Part shown: positions 34,531-46,537 of the stretch, in pieces
How positions within the stretch are numbered: the first letter of the stretch is position 1
Layout of the letters: each line of letters starts with the position of its first letter
The notes under the pieces: model-generated
Databases searched by the model: none
What the model saw: only the letters and a program-made list of their open reading frames with translations
Told to the model about the DNA's origin: nothing
Program-made: the position numbers and the translations under genes
NCBI GenBank assembly: GCA_964586155.1
Contig: CAZPHC010000013.1
Span: forward strand, 95,039 to 159,038
Reading direction: 5' to 3'
DNA: 64,000 nt
DNA from: SXNM01 sp964586155
Lineage (GTDB): Bacteria; Myxococcota_A; UBA9042

Positions 34531-37101
34531 CTAGATGAACTCGACGCCGACGATCCGGTCCGCGCCCTCCAGCTGCACGGTGCAGGTGCCGTCGCCGTCC
34601 TGGCCGACGATGCCCACGCTGACCTCCCAGAGCTCGCCGACCTGACGCACCGAGGCGTTGCCGCGCATCCGCAGCCTGTGCTCCCAGATCAGCGCGCCGT
34701 TGTCGGCCTGCCAGGCTTCGAGCAGCGTCGCCACGGTCTCGGCCGTCCAAGCCGGCTGCGACTCGACCATCGCGGCCGCAGCGTCGAGATCGCCGTCGCA
34801 GGCCAGCTTGAGCCATTGCAGCGCCATCGCCCGCTGCGCCGACTCGCGCGCGCGGTGGTCGAGCGCGGGCGCGGCGGGGCGGGGCGGCAGCTCCGGCAGC
34901 GACAGCGCGTGCACGTCCGGGCCCTCGTTGCCGCGCAGGCGCTCCCACTCCTGCAGCAGCGACGCGTCGACCCGGGCGATGGTCGCGCGCAGGAAGCCGA
35001 TGATCGCGAGCAACTCGTCGGTCTTGAGGTCGTCCGGCACGTTCTGCACCAGGGTCCGGTAGGCCTGGCCGAGGTGGCGCAGCAACACGCCCTCGACCGG
35101 CGCGAGGTCCAGGTCGCGCACGTACTCGTCGAAGGTGCACCAACGTTCGGCCATCTCGCGCGCGATCGACTTGGGCCGGACCGCGCCGTCGGTGATCCAA
35201 GGGTGGCGGCGGGCGAAGTCGTTGAAGGTCGCGTAGGTCCACTCCGCGAGCGGCTTGGGCCAGGTGACCTCCTCCAAGATCTCCAGGCGCTCGTCGTAGG
35301 GAACGCCCTGGGCCTTGAGGTCGCTGATCACCCGCGTCTTCTCGGCGGACTGCTGGCGGATCAGCACCGGCATCGGGTTCTCGAGGATCGCCTCGACCAG
35401 CGAGACCGCGTCGTAGGCGAAGGCCTCGGGCGGCTGTCCCTCGTCGCGGTGCTGGGCCTGCAGCTTGTCCAGCGCTTCGACCAGGAACAGCGAGAGCGTG
35501 TGGTGCAACGAGAAGTCGCGTTGCAGCCCTTCGGCCGGCACCAACTCGCTGCCGCGGGCGTCGTCGCGCCGCCGCCGCAGCAGCACGCCGCCCGCGCACA
35601 GCGCCCGGACGTGCTGGGCGAAGTCGCGGCGATGCTGCAGCTGCTGCGCGGGTCGGTCGTGCGAGAGGCCGATCAGCCGCACCAGCTCTCGCAGGCCTCC
35701 GGGTCGCTTGGCCATCGCCATCACCATGCCGGCCTCGATGCGGAACACCGACTGCAGCGGCTCGGCCGGGGCGGCCTCCAGGCGGCGGAAGCTCTCCTCG
35801 GTCCAGGGCACATAGCCGCGCTCGGGTGGCTTGCTGCGCACGAACTTCACCGGCTTGCCGTCACGGCCGAGCTTGGCGGCCATGCGGTTGTTGGCGATGA
35901 CGTGCTCGGGGGCCTGCGCCACGACCCAGCCCTGGTCGTCGAAGCCCTTGCGCCCGGCCCGGCCGGCGATCTGGTGGAATTCGCGCGACGAGTAGAGCCG
36001 CGTCGTCTCGCCGTCGTAGCGGCAGAGCTTGGTGAAGACGACCGTGCGCAGCGGGATGTTGACGCCGACGCCGAGCGTATCCGTGCCGCAGATGACCTTG
36101 AGCAGCCCCTGCTGCGCGAGCTTCTCGACCAGGAGCCGGTACTTGGGCAGCAGGCCGGCGTGGTGCAAACCGATGCCGTGCTTGAGGAAGCGCTGCAGCA
36201 CCTTGCCGAAGGGGCTGTCGAAGCGCTGGCCGTGCATGGCGTCGATCAGGGCGCGTTTCTGCTCCTTGCTCGCGATGTCGACGCTCATCAGCGCCTGCGC
36301 TTGCTCGGTGGCGCCGCGCTGGCTGCCGTGCACGAGGTAGAGCGGGGCGCGGCCGTCCTTGGCCAGGTCCTGCACCGTGTCCTGCAGCGGTGTCTCGCGC
36401 CAATCGAACTGCAGCGGCACCGGACGATGCCGCGACGACACGACCACGACCTCGCGACCGGTGCGGGCCCGCAGATCGGCCTCGATGCGCTGGGTATCCC
36501 CCAAGGTTGCGGACATCAACAAGAAGCGCGCCTTGGTCAGCGTCAGCAGCGGGATCTGCCAGGCCATGCCCCGGTCGCGGTCGGCGTAGTAGTGGAACTC
36601 GTCCATCACCACTTGCTGCACATCGGCGTCAGCACCTTCTTGCAAGGCGATCTGGGCCAGGACCTCGGCCGTGCAGCAGATGACCTTCGCCTCGCGGTTG
36701 ACCGTGCCGTCGCCCGTCATCAGGCCGACGTTGTCGGGGCCGAGCTCCTCGCAGAGGGCGAAGAACTTCTCGCTGACCAGGGCCTTGATCGGCGAGGTGT
36801 AGACGGTGCGCTCGTGGGCGGCGAGCCCGAAGACGTGCAGCGCCAGCGCGACCATCGACTTGCCCGAGCCCGTGGGCGTCGCGAGGATCACGTGATGGCC
36901 GGCCGCGAGCTCGAGGATCGCCTCCTCCTGATGGTCGTAGAGCGCGATCTTGCGCTCCGCGGCCCAGTCGACGAACACGGTGAGGGCGTCGTCCGCGTCT
37001 TCACGCATCGCCTCGATGCGATCGCGCAGCAGGGCCTTGGCTGGCTGCGCCGCTGGGGACGAATCGGCGTCGCCGCGAGCGTCTGGGGGCAGGGTGGGCA
37101 T
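34531..37101 (-). CDS. Ski2-like DEAD/DEAH-box helicase with DUF3516 tail
   Basis: An 856-residue superfamily 2 helicase. Walker A ATPTGSGKS (74-82), TSPIKALV (motif Ia), TGDGTVN, box II variant DEFH (167-170), LLMSATLGD (motif III) and the C-terminal RecA-domain motif QIAGRAGRKGFD (motif VI) are all in place. The remaining 400 residues match the long helical DUF3516-type tail of bacterial Ski2-like helicases, with ERGYVPWTEESFRRLE marking its start. These enzymes unwind RNA or structured nucleic acid; the bacterial group is little studied. The start at 37101 follows CGAGGAG. No Cys cluster or nuclease domain is attached. It is transcribed divergently from the two-component system. Confidence 0.9.
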   Translation of the reverse strand: MPTLPPDARGDADSSPAAQPAKALLRDRIEAMREDADDALTVFVDWAAERKIALYDHQEEAILELAAGHHVILATPTGSGKSMVALALHVFGLAAHERTVYTSPIKALVSEKFFALCEELGPDNVGLMTGDGTVNREAKVICCTAEVLAQIALQEGADADVQQVVMDEFHYYADRDRGMAWQIPLLTLTKARFLLMSATLGDTQRIEADLRARTGREVVVVSSRHRPVPLQFDWRETPLQDTVQDLAKDGRAPLYLVHGSQRGATEQAQALMSVDIASKEQKRALIDAMHGQRFDSPFGKVLQRFLKHGIGLHHAGLLPKYRLLVEKLAQQGLLKVICGTDTLGVGVNIPLRTVVFTKLCRYDGETTRLYSSREFHQIAGRAGRKGFDDQGWVVAQAPEHVIANNRMAAKLGRDGKPVKFVRSKPPERGYVPWTEESFRRLEAAPAEPLQSVFRIEAGMVMAMAKRPGGLRELVRLIGLSHDRPAQQLQHRRDFAQHVRALCAGGVLLRRRRDDARGSELVPAEGLQRDFSLHHTLSLFLVEALDKLQAQHRDEGQPPEAFAYDAVSLVEAILENPMPVLIRQQSAEKTRVISDLKAQGVPYDERLEILEEVTWPKPLAEWTYATFNDFARRHPWITDGAVRPKSIAREMAERWCTFDEYVRDLDLAPVEGVLLRHLGQAYRTLVQNVPDDLKTDELLAIIGFLRATIARVDASLLQEWERLRGNEGPDVHALSLPELPPRPAAPALDHRARESAQRAMALQWLKLACDGDLDAAAAMVESQPAWTAETVATLLEAWQADNGALIWEHRLRMRGNASVRQVGELWEVSVGIVGQDGDGTCTVQLEGADRIVGVEFI

Positions 37102-37220
37102 GGCGCTCCTCGCGAGGGTCAAGCGGACGGGGCACAGACGCCAGCCGGCGGACGATCCTGACACGCCCGGTCGCCTCGATGGCGGTCGTGCGGTGGCGGC
37201 GATCACGCGAGCGCAGCAGG

Positions 37221-37249
37221 TTGCACCACGGCGTGGCGCTTTTGGCAAT
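37221..37249 (+). promoter_or_regulatory. Candidate vegetative promoter of the histidine kinase-regulator pair
   Basis: TTGCAC at 37221-37226, 17-base spacer, GGCAAT at 37244-37249, giving a start near 37256 and a 68-base leader before the ATG at 37324. Confidence 0.45.
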
Positions 37250-37323
37250 TGCGCTCGCGATGCGGACGCTGTACCCACCCCTGACGCGGCTCGCGCTGGG
37301 TGTCGCCGGCGCCGGGGAGCACG

Positions 37324-38846
37324 ATGCGGATCACCGCCCGAATCGCCACCTTCGTGGTCGTCTGGACGCTGCTGGTCCTGGCGGTGTCCGGCCTGCTCCG
37401 CCTGCGCCGCGATCTCGACCTGGTCGAAGGCGATCTGCTGCGCGCCTGCGCCCTGGTCGGCGCGTTGATGACCGACGACGTCGCCGCCGCCTACGCCGCC
37501 GGTGGCCGACGGCAGGCGCAGGAGCGCGCCACCGATCTGACGGCGCACGAGGACCAGATCCAGGTCCAGGTCGTGCCGCTGGACCTGACGCAGCCGGAGC
37601 AGGCCGCGCATGTGCTGGAGGTCGCGTCGTGGCGCAGCGTCGAGCCCGCGACGTTCCGCGACGAGCGCGCGGACGACGAGGGCGAAGACGCCGCGTTGCG
37701 CGTCCTGGTCGCGTTGCCGGCGCCGGCGCAGGCGTACGCCTTGGAGCTGCGGGCTTCGCTGGCACAGCAGCGCGAGATCCGGCACCGGGCGCTGCTTGAC
37801 TTCCTGGTCCTGGCGGCGCTGGTCTCGGCCGTCGCGGCGTGGTTCTCGACGGTGGGGGGCGCGACGCTGGTGGGCCGTCGCGTCGACGCGCTGATCGCGC
37901 TGAGCCGCGCAGCGGCGCGCGGGGCGCCGGCCCCCGCCTTGCCGGCGGGCCACAACGACGAGCTGGACGCCCTCGCCGACGAGATGCGCGCGATGCACGC
38001 CGTGCTGGCCGAGGCGCGGCGCAACCGCGAGCGCGACGCCAGCGAGCGCGCCCGCCTGCGCGAACAGCTGCACCACGTCGACCGCCTCGCGACCGCGGGC
38101 CTGATGGTGGCCCGTATCGCCCATGAGGTCGGCACGCCGCTTGGGGTCGTGCTCGGCCGTCTGCGTCGCCTGCAACGGGCGGTCGCCGACAATCCGGGGG
38201 CGCAGCGCGAGGCCCACGTGGCGCTGGAGCAGGTCGAGCGCATCGAGCAGGTGATGTCGCATATGCTCGCCTACGCCCGCCGTCAGCCGCAGGAGGGCGG
38301 CTGCGACGCGGTGGCCGCAGCGCGGCAGGCCTTCGAGCTCGTCGCCAGCATCGGCCGCGACCACCGGCTTGGCCTGCACGTCCGGCTGCCGACGCCCGCG
38401 CGCAGCGTGCGCGGCGACCGGCTGGGCCTCGAGCAGGTGATCGTCAACCTGCTGGTCAACGCGATCCAACATAGCCCCAGCGGCAGCACGATCGACGTGA
38501 CCATCGAGCCGTCAACCGGGTCGGTGGGCGAGGGCGTCGCCATCCAGGTCGCCGACCGTGGCCACGGCCTCGACGTCGAGCAGGGCCAGCTCTTCGAGGC
38601 GTTCTTCACCACGCGCGGCGCCGAGGGCGGCACGGGCCTCGGCCTCGCCATCGTCAAGAGCCTGGTCGAGGATCGCGGCGGGCAGGTTCGTGCCCGCGCG
38701 CGCGAAGGCGGTGGCGCCTGCTTCGTCGTCGATCTACCGTTCAGCGACGTCGGGCCGGCCGCCGCGTCGGGACAGCCGGACCCGGTGCCCGGTCCGGCGC
38801 AGGCAGGGCCGTCCGATCTGACGGACCAGCCGCGCGAGGCCAGCAC

Positions 38847-38850
<4 letters not shown>
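37324..38850 (+). CDS. Membrane sensor histidine kinase
   Basis: A 508-residue two-component sensor. Residues 9-25 form the first membrane helix, a periplasmic domain of about 130 residues follows, and residues 158-178 form the second helix. A HAMP-like segment leads into HisKA with phosphorylatable His267 in ARIAHEVGTPLG. The ATPase domain has NLLVNAIQHS (N box), VADRGHGLD (G1), TRGAEGGTGLGLAIV (F/G2). The H box reads HEVGTPL rather than HELRNPL, a variant common in NtrB-type partners of sigma-54 regulators. The start at 37324 follows GGGGAG. The stop overlaps the regulator start (ATGA). The periplasmic domain is acidic and has no recognised ligand fold. It probably senses an envelope or carbon-supply signal for the downstream operon (inference). 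Confidence 0.9.
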
Positions 38851-40268
<1,418 letters not shown>

Positions 40269-40296
40269 CGGCGCGCCAGGCGCCGGGATCGTCGGA

Positions 40297-40315
40297 GTGG
40301 GTCGTTCTGACCCAC
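40297..40315 (+). promoter_or_regulatory. Palindromic candidate binding site of the NtrC-type regulator
   Basis: GTGGGTC, five bases GTTCT, then GACCCAC: a perfect seven-base-arm inverted repeat, 29 bases after the regulator stop and centred about 155 bases upstream of the predicted sigma-54 transcription start. That is a usual place for an enhancer. A related sequence lies about 43 bases downstream, roughly four helical turns. It could alternatively act as a weak 3' hairpin for the regulator gene, but no T-tract follows. Confidence 0.55.
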
Positions 40316-40340
40316 ACGCCGCGGCAGCCGTCGCCCGACA

Positions 40341-40357
40341 TGGGCCACTTTGACCCG
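40341..40357 (+). promoter_or_regulatory. Second, degenerate copy of the candidate regulator site
   Basis: TGGGCCACTTTGACCCG matches the core of the upstream palindrome (TGGGTCGTTCTGACCCA) at 12 of 17 positions, centred about 112 bases before the predicted start. The inner TTGACC also resembles a -35 hexamer, so the match could partly reflect that. Confidence 0.4.
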
Positions 40358-40434
40358 CCCCTCGCCGCGTCGATCGGAGCGGCCCGCGGCGATTCCTCAT
40401 CCCACGGGCCGGCTTGGCCGGCCGGCGGCACCCG

Positions 40435-40450
40435 TGGCACGACCGTTGCT
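40435..40450 (+). promoter_or_regulatory. Sigma-54 (RpoN) -24/-12 promoter of the sulP-dabA operon
   Basis: TGGCACGACCGTTGCT matches the RpoN consensus TGGCACG-N4-TTGCW at every defined position, with GG at 40436-40437 and GC at 40448-40449 in correct spacing. Transcription should begin near 40461, about 49 bases before the sulP ATG. No other match of this quality was noticed in the intergenic regions examined. Confidence 0.85.
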
Positions 40451-40509
40451 CTCCACCCGGCAGCCCGGGACCGCGCGAGGTCCATTGGGCCCGCCCTGTG
40501 GGGGACGCG

Positions 40510-42114
40510 ATGGCTCGTTGGACCGACACCCTTGGCAAGGACGCAGCATCGGGTTTCGCCGTGTTCCTGATCGCGCTGCCGCTATGCCTCGGCATCGCGA
40601 TGGCCAGTGGCTTCCCGCCCGTGGCTGGCGTGCTCACGGCCATCGTCGGCGGCATCGTCGCTTCGCCGCTGGGCAGCGCGCGCCTGACGATCAAGGGCCC
40701 GGCAGCCGGCATGATCGTCATCGTCGCCGGCGCCGTCACCGAGCTCGGCGGCGGCGATGGCGTGCTCGGCTACAAGCGCGCGCTCGCCGTCGGCGTCGTG
40801 GCCGCGCTGGTGCAGGTCGTGCTCGCCCTCGCCCGCGCCGGCAAGCTGGCCACCGTGATGCCGCCCGCGGTCGTCCACGGCATGTTGGCCGCGATCGGCG
40901 TCATCATCGTCGCCAAGCAGGCGCCGATCCTGCTCGGAGCGCCGACGCACGGCGGCGGGCCGATCGCGATGCTCGCCGACCTTCCGTACGAGATCGGCCA
41001 CGCCAACCCCGAGGTCGCCGTCATCGGCCTGGTCTCGATGGCCTTGCTGCTCGCCTGGCCCTACCTGCCGGTGCCGCGCCTGCGCACGCTGCCGGCGCCG
41101 ATGATGGTGCTGCTGGTCGCGGTGCCCTTCGCCGCGGCCTTCCACTTCGCCGCGCCGCACGTCTACCGCTTCCTGGAGCACGACCACCGCCTGGGCCCGG
41201 ACCTGCTGGTGACCGTGCCTGGCCATCTGCTCGACGCGCTCACGCTGCCCGAATTCTCGGCCATCACCTCGGCCGCGTCGATCAAGTACATCGCGCTCTT
41301 CGCCATGGTCGGCACCATCGAGTCGCTGCTGTCGGTCGTCGCCGTCGACGCGATGGATCCCGAGAGGCGGGCCTCGAACCTCAACCGCGACCTCCTGGTC
41401 ACGGGCGTCGCCAACGGCGTCGCGGCGGCCATCGGTGGCCTGCCGATGATCTCGGAGATCGTCCGCTCCAAGGCCAACACCGACGCGGGCGCCAGGAGCG
41501 CGGCGTCGAACTTCTTCCACGGCGTCTACCTGCTCGCGTTCGTCGCGATCCTGCCCGGCGTGCTGCACATGATCCCGCTGACCGCGCTCGGCGCCATGCT
41601 CGTGGTCGTCGGCTTCCGCCTGGCGTCGCCCAAGGAGTTCGCCCACACCTGGACGATCGGCGTCGACCAGTTCGCCGTCTTCGCCACCACCTTCGTCGTG
41701 ACGCTGGCGGTCGACCTGCTGGTGGGCGTCGCCGCCGGCCTGGTGCTCAAGGTCGTGCTGCACATGGCGCGCGGAGCCCGGATCTCCGAGCTGTTCACGC
41801 TGACGACCGACGTCCAGACCGAGGGCGACGAGGTCACCATCCGCGTCGGCAGCCCGGCGCTGTTCCTGAACCTGCTGGCGCTCGAGGCCGTGCTGGCCGC
41901 GCGTGTCGCGCCGACCACGCGCCTGGTCCGGATCGACCTGGCGAACGCGCGCCTGGTCGACCACACCGTGCTGCAAAGGCTGCACCTCGTCGCCAACGAG
42001 TGGTCGACGGCAAGGCTGGAGATCGTCGGCCTCGACGCGCTGCGCCCGGTCGGCACCCACCCGAACTCCTGCCACGCCAGCGGCCGGCTGCCCGGCGGAG
42101 GTTCGCGGGCATGA
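40510..42114 (+). CDS. SulP-family anion (probably bicarbonate) transporter with STAS domain
   Basis: A 534-residue inner-membrane transporter. Membrane segments fill about residues 12-420, starting FAVFLIALPLCLGIAMASGFPPVAGVLTAIVGG, with the family Pro/Gly-rich motif GSARLTIKGPAAGMIVIVAGA and TNFFHGVYLL-like SNFFHGVYLLAFVA. The last 110 residues form a short STAS domain (ALFLNLLALEAVL, VRIDLANARLVDHTVLQRL). SulP proteins carry sulfate, bicarbonate or other anions by sodium or proton coupling. The operon partners dabA and dabB make bicarbonate the best guess, in analogy to BicA; that is inference. The start at 40510 is the first ATG after the predicted sigma-54 start and begins just before the first membrane helix. 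It overlaps dabA by four bases. Confidence 0.88.
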   Translation: MARWTDTLGKDAASGFAVFLIALPLCLGIAMASGFPPVAGVLTAIVGGIVASPLGSARLTIKGPAAGMIVIVAGAVTELGGGDGVLGYKRALAVGVVAALVQVVLALARAGKLATVMPPAVVHGMLAAIGVIIVAKQAPILLGAPTHGGGPIAMLADLPYEIGHANPEVAVIGLVSMALLLAWPYLPVPRLRTLPAPMMVLLVAVPFAAAFHFAAPHVYRFLEHDHRLGPDLLVTVPGHLLDALTLPEFSAITSAASIKYIALFAMVGTIESLLSVVAVDAMDPERRASNLNRDLLVTGVANGVAAAIGGLPMISEIVRSKANTDAGARSAASNFFHGVYLLAFVAILPGVLHMIPLTALGAMLVVVGFRLASPKEFAHTWTIGVDQFAVFATTFVVTLAVDLLVGVAAGLVLKVVLHMARGARISELFTLTTDVQTEGDEVTIRVGSPALFLNLLALEAVLAARVAPTTRLVRIDLANARLVDHTVLQRLHLVANEWSTARLEIVGLDALRPVGTHPNSCHASGRLPGGGSRA

Positions 42115-45100
42115 GCGCGCCGTCGCCACACGCGCGCCCTGTGGACACCGCGACGGCCGCCACCGATCCGCTGGCGCTCGTCCGCGCTGCGGTCCACCAC
42201 GCCGCCCACCTGCTGCCGAGCCAGAACCCGCTGCAACTCTTCGTCCACCACAACACGCTGCACGCCTTCGAGCACCTGCCCTTCCGCCAGGGCGTCGAGG
42301 CGGCCGCGGACCTCCACGGTGCGCGCGCGTGGTGCCGGCTGCCGTGGTATCGCCAGGCCTACGCCGAGGGCCGGATCTTGCAGCGCGACCTCGACGAGGT
42401 GCTGCGGATCGAGCTGGTCGACGAAGCGCTCGAGCTGCCGGGCCGGACCCTGCCGCGTCGCGAGGCCGTGAAGTTGCTGATGCTGGCGCCCGAGACCGGC
42501 CTGCACGAGCGCGAGGCGAGCGCGTGGGCCCTGCACGAGATGGCCCACCTCGAGCAGATCCCCGCGGGCCTCGACCGCAGCTCGGACGAGCGGCTGCGCC
42601 TGGCCGGCGACGCACCCAAGGTCCTGCGCGCGCTGTGGCAGGCGTGCAGCGCCGTGGCGATCGAGCCGCCCGAGCCGACGCCGCGCACCCGCCTCGCGGC
42701 CGAGGTCGCACGGCACCTCGGTGACGATCTGGACGCCATCGTCGAGCCGCACCTGATCCGGTGGGCAGCGGCCTACCTGGACCTGGGCCAGGCGTATTGG
42801 CCCATGCCACATCGCGAGCTCGGCTTCTTTGGCGCGATGCTGCATCACCTCGACGGCCTCGGCACGCACTTCTTGCCCGGCGGACGCTGGCTGCGCGCCG
42901 AGATCCGCCGGCTGCGGGCGCAAGGCGTCAGCGCGGCGGCGTCGGTGCAGGCGTCGCTTGCCGAGATCGGCGTCGCCGACGCCGACATCGAGGCCTTCGT
43001 CACCGAGACCCTGCTGGCCTTGCCCGGGTTCGGCGGCATGTTCGTCCGCCTGCACGAGCGGCCGGATTTCGCGCCGGTCGCACCACCGCCGACCGACGTC
43101 ATGGACCTGCTCGCGATCCGCCTGCTCTGCGAGCGAGCCGCGACGCGGTCGATGTTGCGCCGCCACGGCGTCGATCTCGCCGCCGGCGGCACCGTGCGCA
43201 GCGCGTTGCGCGCCTTCCGCCTGGCCCAGCCCAAGGTGGCCGACAGCCACGCCGAGATCCGCCGCGTCGCGCCGCTGGTCCATGTCGCGCTGACGCTCGG
43301 CCTGCGGCCGGACGATATCGCCGCGGCGACGCCGCCGCAGCTGGCAGCGCTGCGCTCGTTGGTCGCCGAGGGGCACGAGCGGCAGCTGCGCTGGCTCTGG
43401 CAGCTCGCCTACGAGCGACGCTACCGGGTCGAGGTGCTCGACGCGCTGGTGCTGCACAATGCCGCAACCACCGCAGCAGCCGCCGCCGCGCCGGCCGCGA
43501 CCAGGCCGCCGCACACGCAGGTCATCACCTGCATCGACGACCGCGAGGAGTCCTTGCGGCGCCACCTCGAAGAGATCGACGCCGGCTACGTCACCTACGG
43601 ATCGGCCGGATTCTTCGGCCTGCCGATCCGCTTCTACGCGCTCGGCGAGCCCACCGGTCGGGTCCATTGCCCCGCGGCCATGCGGCCGACGCATGCGCTG
43701 ATCGAACGCCCCGGCGCCGCGACCGGCCCGGCCAGGGTCGTCGGCCGCTCGGCCCTGAGCGGCGGCACCTCCGAGCTGCTCGAGACCGGCGCGAGCCTGG
43801 GGCTGGTTCGTGGGCTGCTCGCCGGCCTCACGGGCTGGCTGGCGCTGCTGCCGATGGCGTGGCGCCTGCTCTTCCCCGAGGCGAGCGCGACGGGCAACCG
43901 GCGCCAGCCGCGCCCATCGGCGGCCCCACCGACGCAGCTGACGCTGCACCACGATCCGCTGCAGCCGCCGGTCGACGGCCTGCCCGTCGGCTTCACCACC
44001 GACCAGCTCGTCGCCATCTGCCTCCGCGTGCTGGGCGAGGTGGCGCTGACCCAGGACTTCGCGCCGCTGCTGGTCGTGCTCGGCCACGGCTCGGCGAGCG
44101 TCAACAACCCGCACGAGGCCGGCTACAACTGCGGCGCCTGCAGCGGCGGCAGCGGCGCGCCCAACGCACGCGCGTTCGCCCAGGCCCTGAACACGCCGGC
44201 CGTGCGGGCGGGCCTTCGGGCCAAGGGCGTCGACCTGCCGGCGACGACGCACGTGATCGGCGGCCACCACAACACGGCCAACGACGCCATCGAGCTCTTC
44301 GACCTCGACGCGGTGCCGGCGAGCCATGTGCCGCTGCTGGCCAGGCTGCGCGCCGATCTCGACGCAGCCGCCACCCGCGACGCCCACGAGCGCGTGCGGC
44401 GATTCGAATCGGTGGATCTCGGCATCAGCGAACGCGACGCCCTGCGCCACGTCATGGGCCGCGTCGACGATCTCGCCCAGGCGCGGCCGGAGTACAACCA
44501 CGTCACCAACGCGCTCTGCGTCGTCGGTCGGCGCGCGCTGACGCGTGGCCTGTTCCTCGATCGGCGCGCGTTCCTGGTCTCCTACGATCCGGCTGCCGAC
44601 CCCGACGCCGCGATCCTCGGCCAGATCCTCGCCAGCGTCGGGCCCGTCGGTGCCGGCATCAACCTCGAGTACTTCTTCTCGTACGTCGACAACGAGCGCT
44701 ACGGCGCCGGGACCAAGCTGCCGCACAACGTCGTCGGCCTGCTGGCGGTGATGAACGGCTCGTCGAGCGACCTGCGCACGGGCCTGGTCGAGCAGATGAT
44801 CGAGATCCACGAGCCGATGCGGCTGCTGGTCGTCGTCGAGGGCACGCCGGAGGCCGCGGCCAAGGCCCTGGGCCTGCACGCCGACCTGCGCCGCCTGGTC
44901 GCGCATCGCTGGATCTTGGTCGCGACCTACGATCCGGCGTCGGGCGAGGCGCACGTCCTCGAGGAGCGTGGCTTTGTCCGCCACGAGGTCGAGGCCTCCC
45001 GCTTGCCGCGCGTCGCGAGCTCCAAGGACTGGTATGGCGGCCAGCGCGGCTGCCTGCGCCCGGCCCGGATCGACGGGCAGCACGGGGCCGCGACACCAAC

Positions 45101-45124
45101 GGGCGCGCCGACGTCGAGGGCGGC

Positions 45125-45128
<4 letters not shown>
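42111..45128 (+). CDS. dabA: DabA, carbonic-anhydrase-like subunit of an inorganic-carbon pump (DUF2309)
   Basis: A 1005-residue DUF2309/UPF0753 protein. DabA with the membrane protein DabB captures CO2 as bicarbonate, driven by the cation gradient, through a beta-carbonic-anhydrase-like zinc site. The predicted ligands are present: Cys474 and Asp476 in TCIDDREES, His659 in VLGHGSASVNNPHEAG, Cys674 in YNCGAC. The Cys-x-Asp spacing and the 15-residue His-to-Cys spacing equal those described for the Halothiobacillus protein. Other family signatures include SQNPLQLFVHHNTLHAFEHLPF near the N-terminus and VGAGINLEYFFSYVDNERYGAGTKLPHNVVGLLAVMNGS near the C-terminus. The protein is longer than Halothiobacillus DabA (about 830). 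Four-base overlaps join it to sulP and dabB. Confidence 0.93.

Positions 45129-46533
<1,405 letters not shown>

Positions 46534-46537
<4 letters not shown>

Noticed and set aside
34340..34534. Short plus-strand open frame in the 343-base intergenic interval
   Set aside because: No ribosome-binding site, no recognisable product, and it runs into the helicase gene on the other strand.
37240..37260. TGGCAATTGC resembling half of a sigma-54 promoter before the histidine kinase
   Set aside because: The GG and GC elements are at the wrong spacing for RpoN; a vegetative-type pair fits better.
40297..40315. Interpretation of the perfect palindrome as an intrinsic terminator of the response-regulator gene
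   Set aside because: The arms are only seven bases, no T-tract follows, and a related copy lies about four helical turns downstream, which fits a binding site better.
44398..44420. GATTCGAATC, resembling a tRNA T-arm, inside dabA
   Set aside because: No cloverleaf can be built around it and it lies in a conserved coding region.
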